Positions 38,001 to 50,000 of a stretch of DNA of 64,000 bases are shown one piece after another; within the stretch, counting starts at the first letter, position 1, and each line of letters starts with the position of its first letter. The translations under genes and the position numbers were made by a program. The stretch comes from Diphasiastrum complanatum (Eukaryota > Streptophyta > Lycopodiopsida > Lycopodiales > Lycopodiaceae): assembly GCA_029204225.1 (NCBI GenBank), contig CM055095.1, forward strand, positions 67,820,319-67,884,318. Direction: 5' to 3'. The notes under the pieces are model-generated. The model worked only from the letters and a program-made list of their open reading frames with translations. It was not told the origin of the DNA and did no database searches.

Positions 38001-41000
38001 AATCATGAAATATACAGTCAAGAGGAATTGTCCACCTTAGGAAGGTAAGTCTTGGGTAGCAAGTTCAGCTTCAGAGCAATGGAACCATAGTTTGGAATAG
38101 GCAAATAGATCAATGGATAATTCATATTCACTTGTAAGTATTAGCTGTCTGACAAAAAGCTACTCCATTTTTAGGGCAAAGATGCTTAAGCAATGGTGGG
38201 GTCATGTGCTAGCAATTGCAGTTGAAAGGTAATGAGCAGCAATCAATGTGAAGCTTGAGTGAGCCCAAAAGCATCTTAAACCTTGGGCTCTCCAAATTCA
38301 TTAACGTGGAGTTAAACTAGTTGTTATAAAGGGATAACAAGCTAGGAAGCTAGTGAGATTCAATTTGGGAATGTCGCTATGAAACACTAGAATGCTTCTT
38401 GGTTTCCAAGGGGAGGCTCGAACTTGGGACCAAAGAAACTTTGGATGTCAAGCTAACCAACTGAGCCAACCCTCTTGGGAGTTATGAAACATTAGAATGA
38501 TGGAGTTGGCATCATAATTTCATTTTGCATTGTATGATCTTGGCGCTCCTCCATCTCTCTATGACACTTAAATTTCCATTGGTTTCATGCCCACTTCTAT
38601 ACACGAGATGGCCAACCTCTAGATTCAGGTTCTATCTATGTTTGGCAATGTATTTTCAATGATACTAAACATAGAATGACAATTTCATAATTCTGTTTCT
38701 TGCATGGATTCTGGTTTTTTCTATGTATTAACGTTTGAATCTCATTTATGTCTGTAATGTGGATTATCATGTGTTCTAATGATAACTAGGCATGTGACTC
38801 TCTATCAAATAAATATTTCAATCAGATGTAATTATCAAAATAATGGCCCGATTGGCAATGATTGTTCCAAATAGATTTTCCTGGGACCTGCTTGTATTAT
38901 CTGACCTATAGTCTGTTAGAAACTACTTTAGATAAATCTCGCAACATTTAATTCATAACCTTTAATTTTCAATAATCTGTAGGCTAATCTTTAATTTGAA
39001 GTTATTATATACAATGACAAATGTTTGAATACATACATCTGCTGTGACAGGATAGGGTTGCCACTCAAAGGAACTTATTGGCGATTGCCGCTGGAATAAA
39101 GCAAAAGGCAAATGTAAATAAGATGGTGCAAAAGGTGATATCTGTCTTTATATTAAAGAATCTTATTTATATCGATAGGGATGTATCGCATATTGCGTGC
39201 TATCAGCTTGTTCGGTTTTATGTAATGCAAAGTCTTAGATTTAAAGAAACTACACTTTTGAACTGTCAGTTTCCAGCAGAAAATTTTACAATTATGCTGT
39301 TCCACTATGATGGGGCGGTTGATAAATGGCATGATTTGAGCTGGAGCCATCGTGCTATTCACATTGTGGCTATGAAGCAAACAAAATGGTAAGAAAAAGT
39401 AAATACCCTACTATGGCCTGGCATTTACTTGTTCACAACGTCAATGTATTTCAAGCTACTTGTATTTATAACCAGTCTTTGAAGAAACAGTTTAGTACTA
39501 AAATTACCCTATGGTTTAAAAGAGTTGGAATACCACCTCTTTTTCAGATGTTTCAACAAGGCATTGGGATGTACCTTTTAGCTGCAAACATCAAATCTAA
39601 TTGTGTCATCATGAAGTTTCCTCTCTATGTGATTCTATTAAGGTTGTAGCTAGTAGATTATACCACAGCACCACTTTGTGTACATGATCCCTCTTCAAAG
39701 TTGTGGCTTCAAATTAACAGAAAACCTTGATTCAACTGTCACTGCTTGCACACCTCTTTTCCGCAGGTGGTTTGCTAAGAGGTTCTTGCACCCAGATATT
39801 GTGGCACCTTATAACTACATCTTTGTATGGGATGAGGACCTCGGTGTGGAAAACTTCAATGCCAGTAGGTACGTTATGATCCTTTCAGTGCCTTTTTTGT
39901 ACTTTGGAAACTACCTTCCAATTAACAGCTATTATAAATTGCAGGCAACTAGCTTTTGAATTCAGATGATTTTTGTTTTCAACACTGGAGGATTCAATTC
40001 CTATCGGCAAAATCTGGCAATGCTTTTGCATAAGGTCATCATTTTCTAGTCTTACGTCAGTGTGTAACAATACTACCTGTAAAAATGCTTTTCTCGGAAG
40101 GAACATTTGTATGATGCTTCCAAGATTTGACGAAGCCATTGGGAATCAAAGGGTAATTCACCGAGTTTGGATTCAGTTGTTTTTATATCTACGACATATG
40201 TTATAACTGTAGCTAACATTGTGAAGCATGGCTATGCGAACCTCGTTCTAAGTATCTCCTTTCCTGGGCAGATTCCTTGCCATCATGCAAGAAGAGGGTT
40301 TGGAAATCTCTCAGCCAGCTTTGGGTCGTCCCTCATCAGAAATTCATCACACTATTACTGTTCGGGATACCACAGGCAGAGTTCACAGGCATATCTCGAC
40401 ATTTGGAACATTTCAAATTTCATGACTGTTCCCTTTAAATCACAAGAGGTGCAAAACAATTTGATTTGTTGCATGAGAGGACATTAACCTAAGAAATTGA
40501 CATGTAACATTTTGACGTTGAACAGAAGGATCTACAGAAATAAAGGGAGAGTGCCCTGTTCTAATAACAGCACATCGCCCCCATGCACAGGGTAAGTATA
40601 ATCTGCCGAAGGTAGTACTATAGAGGCAACAAGAATTTCCATGGGCAATTTTGTTTTCTCTTTGGCTTGTCTCTATATTTAGAAGTACATCCAAGTTTCA
40701 TATTTGACTATGATTCTAGCTAGACAGACTGTATTTTTTCATCTTGCTAGTCAGAAAACCACTATCCAGTTACTATTGGTTTTGGCATTTACAATTCACA
40801 ATTCGCTGAGTGAAGTTGCTTTAAGTGTTACCTGTGCTTTTAGGTAGAGTTTGCCACAAATTTTAGAAGCATCTTCTTTTAAAAGCTTGCAATCGCTTAT
40901 TTGTTTTTAGATTAATCCAAATGTATTTTAAATTTTCTGCGTTGTCATTTTTATATTGCTGGATCATTATGGCCTGTTTTAACTCATAAGCCTCACGTGC

Positions 41001-44000
41001 AATCTTGCGTCAATCCCGGAGTGCCCTTCTTACCATTTTTCTTGGAAAAGGATGGTCTATCACTTGTGCCATCTTAGATTGTTTGATCTTTGTGCCCCTG
41101 TTGCGCATGAAGCTTAGTGCCTCATGAACAGGTCAAACTACCACAAGATCATAATCAGATAATCTATAGCCAAGCTCTGGAGAAAAGTTTCATAAATTTT
41201 GTCCATCTTGAAGCCTGACAGGCATGGTGCTTTTAGATCAAGACGAATAGGCTTTGAGAAATCTGTTATTTCTTCACATTTTCATCACAAGGCATTTGAT
41301 GCAACTTGGTATACGTAAACAAGTGCTTGCTGACCATCTGGAGCTGATGTCTGAGATTTTGTGGGTGGACTCCAAAAGGTTGGACTTTTGCACTTCTTTG
41401 TATGTCAGGTACTGTCCTAGATTAATATTTTCATTATAACCATGTAACAGCTGTTTTCCAGCCATGATCCGAGTACACAACCATCATTTAAACTATCTAT
41501 AGCGAAGACATAGCATTGGCCATGATCTACATTGAAGCTACTGTTTTCACCTTTATGGTATCAACAATGAGTTTCTCCACCTATCCAGACACAGTGGAGC
41601 TGGCTGCTGCTGTGTAACTTTGCATGTGCACCTTCTCCTCAAGTTTAACTGGTCTTCTGTTCTTTCTGCCACCGTCCCACACACTACACTGCACCCACCT
41701 TCTGACGCTTCCACCTCCTATCAACCCGTAGTTACTGACACAACGGCCAGCAAACGCATGCGTGGCGCCGCCCCTTCTTCATCCAGTCCTCCTGCCACCA
41801 GGCAACGCACCGCACTCCCTCCACTAACCACCACTTCCACAGCCACAGTTTCTTCTTCTGCTCAAACCTCCACTTCTACTACCAAACCTATTCCTCTTCT
41901 TCCTATTTCGACATCCTCTGCTTCTGTTCCCATATCTTCCACTGCTTCTATCTGTCATAAAATGGTGGGTGCGCTGTGGTATCGGATTAGTAGAACTTTG
42001 ATTATAACAGAAGCTCTAATACCATGTCGTAAAATGGTGGGTGCACTATGGTATCGGATTAGCAACTCTGATTATAACAGAAGCTCTGATACCATGTCGT
42101 ATAATCGCGGGTGCATGAGCGGCAGTGGAAGCTCGAGGATTGAGCGTGGCGTGTAGGAACGGAAACGCAACAGTTAGCAGCAAAAATATTCAAGTAGAAG
42201 AATTAATACAGATTGCGCAAATGAACGATGCAGTAGTGAGACAAAAATTGCACTATGATTCATATCAACAGTGAGTACAATTGCTTGAAGTAATAACTTC
42301 AGCTTGCTGAGCTTGATAATGCTGGCTACAAATAACTTTGATTGAAAGAGAAATTCAATTAACACTTACATAGCTTGATTCAGCTAGTATATATATTTAC
42401 AAGTGTTGAGAGAAAAATATCTCATGCCTTAACTGCCATTTACTCCAGTTTTGCATCTGTACAAAAGTTGGTAACCGCCCTTAGGATATTTGTTTCTCAA
42501 GCTGTTTTAGGGTTGATGATAAGTTGGCGACGTTGGTATGCCAATGTAGCAAAAACGCAAAAAACCTGAAAACCCCCGAAGGTGCCCTTAGACTTAAGGT
42601 GTGTAAATCCCTAAGGTGCCCTTAGACTGAAGGCAGCGAAGAGGCGAAAAAGGCGAAAAAGGCGAAGGTGCCTTACACTGAAGGCAACGAAGAAGGCGAA
42701 GTTGCCTTAGAATAAAGGAAGAAGGCGAAGGTGCCTTAGTTTTAAGGCAGCGAAGAAGGCGAAAGTGCCTTAGATTAAAGGCAGCGAAAATACCGAAAAA
42801 GACGAAGGTGCCCTAAAAATGGTTTTAAGGCATTCTGGCCACTTTGTCGCATTTTTCGCAAAGAGGCAGAAAAGGCGAAGGTGGTCCAGAAATGGTTTCT
42901 AAGTCATTCTGGCCAGTGTGTCGCATTTTTCGTGAAGGCACGAAAAAAGGCGAAAAGCAAAGGTGCCTTAAATCGTTTAAGGCATAAGGAAAAACTTGAA
43001 GGGGAAAAATGTGAAGGTCCGAAATCATGTTCTCGGCCTTCCATTTTCAAGATGCTCATTACTTGACGATTTTCTTTAAGGCTGAGCATAAGAAATCTAA
43101 CACTCCCTCTTGATGAGGATCTTGGGAAAACGATTTGAACTTCATATATAGCATATCGTTAAATCTGAGATGAAGCTCCTTTTGATAGAGCTAACATGCA
43201 TTTTGAATCCTTCAATAAATTCAGATTGTTACTAAATAGTAACATATCATCTACATAAAAGGTGATGATTATGAAGGGATTCGTCACAGAATAAAAATTT
43301 GAGCCTGTCGAGTTTGGAATAAAACCATTCTCGTTAAAAGATGCATTGGTCTTCTTTTGATTAGCGTCAGGTGTTGACATTGCCTCTGAAACAACGTTTG
43401 ATTCCTGCACAAAGTAGCAGGCTGGATCATTTGTAACTTGGGATGGAGGCTATCTTGATTGGTTCGATCTTCTGGTTTGAACTGCGATCCTCTGATGCGT
43501 TTCGTTTTGTTGAGGGACTGGACTGCCTCGTTGTCGGAGTCAGTGTCAGTGTCAGTGTCAATCTTCTGATCAGTCTTGAGTTGTTCGTAGCCGTTGGTGT
43601 CGATTCTAGGATCTGAATTCGAAGTAGCTTTCCCCTTGTGGTCGATAAACTGATCTTCCGCAAAAATGACATTTCTGCTCATGAAGGTCTTCTGAGAGTC
43701 CAGATTGAAGAGCTTATATGTCTGATGGTCTGAGGAATAGCTGATAAAGATTGACGTTCTGCTGGAGTTGTCCAGCTTCCTACTTAGATCAGCAGGGGTC
43801 TGTGAGTAGGCTTTGCATCCAAACACTCGAATATTTGTGAGTGATGCCTCGATCTTGTCCACACCTCATAAGGTGTCTTGCCATTCAGGGCCTCTGAGAT
43901 GGATCGAGCTTGAAGGTAGGCTATTGTAGTAACAGCTTCTGCCCAAAATTTCTTTGGAAGAGAGGCATGGGCCAGCATGCTCTTTGCACTTGCGATGAGT

Positions 44001-47000
44001 GTCTACACTATTGGACTGAGGTGAGTAGCTGGCTGAATGTTGTTGTAAATGTATTCGATTGGCCTTGCAGAAAGCTTTGAACTCGATGGAGATAAATACT
44101 CCCCCTGCATCAAAGCGTAGAGCTTTGATTCTTCTCTGGGTCATTTTTTCTGGTGATGCCTTGAACTGCATGAAGAACTTGAGAATCTCGGATGCTTCAA
44201 GAAATATGTTGCAGTCCTCCGAGAGAAGTCATCAATGATAGTCAGCAAGTAGACAGCTTCCCCTGTGGAAATAGTCTGCATAGGACCACAAATGTCCATG
44301 TGTACAAGATCTAACGAACCTTTAGAAGAACGAACTGAATCGGAAGCGACTGGAGTTCTAGCATGCTTGCTGGAAATACAGCTTTCACATGAAGAATTTG
44401 ATTTGTTATTAAAGGGTAGATCTTGTACTAAATTTTGTTTCGACATTTGTTGAATACAACTGGAATTTAAATGGCCTAATCTTAAATGCCAAAGCATCTC
44501 AATTGATTCAGAAGTTGAAGTGAAAAGAGCTTGACTACTTGTAGAATAGGAGTGATGATTTTGTACAAATCTCCACACCTTCTATTGAAAGCGATAACTT
44601 TCCTAGATTCGTCAAAAATAGTGCAGCCCTGTCTATCGGATTCGACCCTCTGACCCGAATCTGTGATTCTGCTAACTGAGAGCAGGTTTTTGGTCAGATT
44701 TGAAATGTGAAGAACATTGGACAAGAACATTACATCACCTTTCTGGAATTTGACTTTGACTGTTCCTACACCCTCGATAGTATGAGTCGAGTTGTCTCCA
44801 AGTTGCACAACTGTAGGATGGGTGTATGACTTGTAGTCATGGAACGTTGAGTCATGTGCTGCGATGCACCTGAGTCCAAATACCAGGAATCGATATCCTG
44901 TTGTTTTTCGACTTTGGTCAGGAAGGCAGCTTCATCTTCCTCCTATTGCTGGATGGAGTGACTGGTGGAAGCAACATTTGCCTGTTGTTGGAACTGTTGC
45001 TTCCTTTCGTTGTTGTATTGCAGCGTTCTGCAACCCTTGACAAGGTGACCAGTCCTCTTATAGTACTTACAGAATAGATTTTGTCTTAGCTGGAAGGATG
45101 AAGACTCTGAAGTTGATGGTGAGTTTGATACAGGTCGTTGCATGTTGCTCTTGTTGTCAGGATAGTCTGACTGTGTAGACCTCTTGGATCTGAACTTCTG
45201 ATTTTTTGAATACAGAGCTTGAGGATCCGATCCTGAGCCTGAGGAGGAGGCTGATCTTCTGATCTCCTCTTGTAGAAGCAACGATATTACTCTTGATAGA
45301 GTGAGGTGCTCCTGGGTAGAAATTGCCATTACCCAATTTTTGTAGGCTTCAAGTAGACTCGATAATAGAGTCATGAGTGCATCGGAATCTTCTATGACTG
45401 AGCCGATTGCAGTCATCTGCTCCATAAGATTTTTGAACGTGTTGAGGTGACTCGAAACACTATCTGCATCAGACATTCTGAGAGTGAAGAATTTCTTCCT
45501 CAGATGTAGCTTGGAAGTTACGTCTCTGATGTCGTAGAGAGTTACTAGGATGCCCATGCATCCTTAGCGGTCTGAGCAGCACGTATGTGGCTGATCTGAG
45601 TATCCTTGATGTTGAGGGTGATTATGGCAAATGCTTTGCCATCTCTCAGTCTTCACTTGGTGATGACGGCTGCATCACCTTCTGGTTTGAGCTCTGTGCC
45701 ATCAACGATGTCCCATAGTTCTTTGGCTAGAAGTATAACTTTCATCTTGAATATCCAGAGATGGTAGTTATCTCCATCGAGTTTGTCAATGAGAGATGAA
45801 CTAGATGATGGATCCATTCAAGTTGGACTGAATCGTTGGTAGAAACAACGATTGTCAGAATACTGTTGGCTGCGCGTTTGCTAGAAAGACGTCTTGATAG
45901 AAACAAGACTGATAATCCACAGTAGAAATGCAGATTACTGAAATGCCCACTCTGACACCATGTCGTAAAATGGTGGGTGCGTTGTGGTATGGGATTAGTA
46001 GAACTCTGATTATAACAGAAGCTCTGATACCATGTCATAAAATGGTGGGTGCGCTGTGGTATCGGATTAGTAGAACTCTGATTATAACAGAAGCTCTGAT
46101 ACCATGTCGTATAATCGTAGGTGCGTGAGCGGCAGCGGAAGCTCTAGGATTGAGCGTGGCGTGTAGGAACGGAAATGCAACAGTTAGCAGCAGAAATATT
46201 CAAGTAGACGAAGTCATATAGATTGCGCAAATGAACGATGCAGTAGTGAGACAAAAATTGCATTCTGATTAATATCAACAGTGAGTACAATTGCTTGAAG
46301 TAATAACTTCAGCCTGCTGAGCATGATAACGCTGGCTACAGATAACTCTGATTGAAAGAAAAATTCAATTAACACTTACATAGCTTGATTCAACTAGTAT
46401 ATATATTTACAAGTGTTGAGAGAAAAATATCTCATGTCTTAACTACCATTTACTCCAGTTTTGCATCTATACAAAAGTTGGTAACCGCCCTTAGGATATT
46501 TGTTTCTCAAGCTGTTTTAGGGTTGATGATAAGTTGGCGACATCGGTCTGCCAATGTAGCAAAAACGCGAAAAACCCGAAGGTGCCCTTTAGAGTGAAGG
46601 TATGCAAATCTTGAAGGTGCCCTTAGACTTAAGGTGTGTAAATCCCTAAGGCGCCCTTAGACTGAAGGTAGCGAAGAAGGCTAGAAAGGCGAAAAAGCCG
46701 AAGGTGCCTTACACTGAAGGCAGCGAAGAAGGCGAAGGTGCCTTAGAATAAAGGCAACGAAGAAGGCGAAGGTACCTTAGTTTTAAGGCAGGGAAGAAGG
46801 CGAAAGTGCCTTAGATTAGCGGAAAAGGCAAAAAAGGCAAAGGTGGTCCAGAAATGGTTTCTAAGTCATTCTGGCCAGTGTGTCACATTTTTCGTGAAGG
46901 CACGAAAAAAGGCGAAGAAGGCGGAAAAAGCAAAGGTGCCTTAAATCGTTTAAGGCATAAGGATAAACTTGAAGGGGAAAAATGTCCGAAATCATGTTCT

Positions 47001-50000
47001 CGGCCTTCCGTTTTCAAGATGCTCATTACTTGACGATTTTCTTTAAGACTGAGCATAAGAAATCTAACACTATCACCATTGCTTCGTCCATACCCCCTGC
47101 TTTTGCTTCTACACCCCTCCTTCAGATCAACCCTCTCGACTCTCAGCTCTCTCCTTCTCCCAACCTTTGCTGCATAGATCATGATGAGGAATGCCTCTCT
47201 CTAGGCTCTCTTATCCATGAACCTCAAGCACGCCTAAACCCTGACCCTTCCTATCGTCGACACATGGGCAATTCCATGCACAGTCCACGCTCGCCACTCG
47301 GCAGTACTCTGCCACATAGGCAAACACGTAGGTTGACATGTGTCACTCATTCACTGGACCAAGTGTCCCAATGAGCATATGACATGTCCTGTTTGACCGG
47401 TCAACCCTGACATGCGTCACTCATTCACTGGACCAAATGTCCCAGTGAGCATATGACAAGTCTCAGTTGACCTGTCAACCCACTCGTACTAAATAGGTGG
47501 TCAGTCCAGCCACTCCTTATTAATGACCCAGTACCCTATACCAAAGCTTAGCATGTGACTTAGAGGCTTAGTAACATAGATGACCATTTTATTTACATTT
47601 CTTTTACAAGTGTCACCACAAGCCGGTGACCTAGCTATTTACAAATGTCACCACAGGCCGGTGACTAGGCCATTTTTGTATTTACAAGAAGTACATTTGT
47701 AAGTAAAACAATAAACAACTGGGACAGGGAGTAAAGCTGTAACACTATGCGGTAGTATAAATCGAAAAAGTCAATTTCATCACACTTAAGATCTACGCCA
47801 CTGAAACCCTAAGCCACATCTGAACAAAGCTCGTACATCTTTTAATCTTTCCGAAAAGATACCTCGATTATCCAGAGCACAGTTATTTGTTTTTAACATC
47901 AGCCATTGGGAAGAGTAGACTTTGAAGCTATGCTGAGACTTACAATGATGCCTGCATGACTAGATAGAAAGAAATCATAATCTCGAGGATGGCAAACATC
48001 ACGGTCTAGAACTTTCGGGATTCCAATCTGTATCATCCTCAAACTCATTGCCCATGCCTCCCATAACTGAGATACCACAGAATCGGGCTGAAAGAGCAAA
48101 TAATTCCGATCTTGACAAGAAAACTCTTTCTCGCTTCTCTCTCTTTGGCAAGAAGAGCAAGCATCTGCGTCAGGCATATCCGTGGACGGGCTTTCTTGCT
48201 TTACTCTCATATGTCCACTATTGATTAATATAGTGGTAGCCAGAAAATGATTGCTTTTGATACAACCATTCAACAGACTTTCTCAATTTTTATAGATTTG
48301 TATTAATGATTTGTATCAAAGCCTATGAGAGAACCTGGTGATCCTCCTCTCCCTCCTCTCTTTTTTTCTCCTTTGAATACGGCTGCACATTAGAGGATGA
48401 TCTGATTGATTTTAGTAGATATATGTCCTCTTAATAATGTCTCTTGACTACGAAGGAAAAAGTAGTGTTTCAATACTAAAACTTATCGTTTATTTTATTG
48501 TTTCAGCTTGGTGGAAGTAATGGCTCCTGTATTTAGTAGAGCAGCATGGAAGTGTTTTTGGAATATGATCCAGGTATTCATGCAAAGGTTGTAAAATTAC
48601 ATTTACACATCATCATTCTTTGACATAAAGGTTCTCTATTGATTTTGTAGATTCACAATACTTCTGACCTGTGTTTGTACTTTGTAGCAATTCAGCAGGT
48701 TTTTTCTTGTAGAGCACAAAGTGGTAGTTTTAGGCAAAACAGTAGATAGAGGGAAAACGAGAGAACTATTTGTAAACAAAGAACAACGATGACAAACAGG
48801 TTTAAAAAAATTTGATCACAATCCCATAAGAATCATGCTAATAACAAGCTGATCCGATATAATGAAAGCTAAGCCAACTATGTCGAACTAAACTAAACTG
48901 AGCTAAAACTATTCTCCAATCCATCAAGCATTGATTGTTAGACCAATCGAATATGTAGACATGCCTTGAAAATTTGGAAGTTGACTGGTTCTGTAAGCTG
49001 TCCAAAGTAAAGTTGTTTTGATGCAATAATTTACATCAGAAACTTAATGCAGTTAAGTTTGATTAAGCTGGAAGTTTGAGGCTAGAGTAGATAATAATAG
49101 AATTGGTGCAGTTTCGCATATGTTCGAACGTTATATGCATGGGTTTGTTTCAACTTTTTGTATTTGTCAGAAGCAACTCAAGGTGCATCTTAGTTGTATT
49201 TGTAGATTGATTTTTTATTGCAATTCATACAATATGCGCAGTTTTGATATAGTCTTATTGAAAGTATACAGTGTGGACCCAGCATAGTTGCCCATTCCGG
49301 AACGTTGCCCAAAAAAATTAAAAAAAATTCATAAAAATTTAATGAAGGATTTGTTCCAACCCAGGTTCAGCAGATTACAGGTTCAGAGCTTCAAGCATTC
49401 ACGATCTTGAAGAGGGGGGCCAAAAGAGGTGCTGGAAAAGAGGATAAGGTCAGCTAGGGCACACAATTGATGAAGTATGATACATCATAGCTCGGAAATT
49501 ATTATGCAGTACTATTGATCGTTATGAGGGATTGATATTGAATCCACACTGCCTAGCGACCTCGATCCCTTCCGACCCTGCCCCAGTATCAGGCTACGAT
49601 TTCAACCCAATATCGAACAATTTTGATCTAGACGGCATTTTGACCGAGTATTTATATGTTGGTTTTGATCCAACAGGAAACTGATCCAAGGAGCATAAGG
49701 ATCGGATTCAGCATCAGTTTTTTAAATGATCACTCTGACATAGTCCATGGGCTTCTTATGTGGCTTTTCTCACTCCTAGTATCAACTCTCCAAGCTTCCC
49801 CCTGAAAATGTATTTTTTTTGAGAACATTTTGATTAGGAACATTCTTGAACTCGGAACAGTTCCAAAACATCGTTATGTTTACTTTCCAAAACGTGTTGC
49901 AACTGTGCTGATGTCATAGTACCCACGGTTCTCAGAACCGTGGGGTGAACCATACCACGGTTCATGAGCCGCAATTAATTAATTAATTAATGTTTTGGCC

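Larger units (their letters stand above)
34249..39050 (+). other. DUF707 intron, 4.8 kb
   Basis: Bounded by donor AAT|GTGAGC and acceptor TGACAG|. It contains a 29-bp triplet repeat (35255-35341), a tRNA-derived insertion (38378-38499) and otherwise AT-rich DNA. A weak Gypsy-gag-like translation near 35440-35580 was not firm enough to call. Confidence 0.75.
41953..47069 (-). mobile_element. Full-length Copia element with PBS-repeat LTRs, 5117 bp
   Basis: Flanked by an exact target duplication CTATC (41948-41952 and 47070-47074). The 5' LTR is 45961-47069 (1109 bp) and the 3' LTR 41953-43102 (1150 bp), both beginning TGTTAGATTTC on the minus strand. The primer-binding site is TGGTGTCAGAGTGGGC just inside 45960, and the polypurine tract is AAGAGGGAG at 43103-43111. 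Each LTR ends with two extra units of 70-72 bp, each carrying a TGGTATCAGAGC-like sequence. The internal region lacks most of the reverse transcriptase. A relative lies at 18708-19960. Confidence 0.93.
40592..48506 (+). other. DUF707 intron, 7.9 kb, carrying a full-length Copia
   Basis: Bounded by donor GG|GTAAGT and acceptor TTTCAG|. About 5.1 kb of it is the Copia element 41953-47069, inserted antisense to the gene. The remainder includes a split Ser/Thr/Pro-rich ORF around the insertion, tandem repeats at 47333-47481 and 47604-47672, and unrecognised AT-rich DNA. Confidence 0.8.

Noticed and set aside
38395-38482. Functional tRNA gene
   Set aside because: It has A and B boxes, but flanking target duplications and a poor acceptor stem point to a retro-inserted copy.
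46982-47374. Single 130-codon ORF as its own gene
   Set aside because: Its first 29 codons are LTR sequence; only the part from 47075 continues the older split frame.
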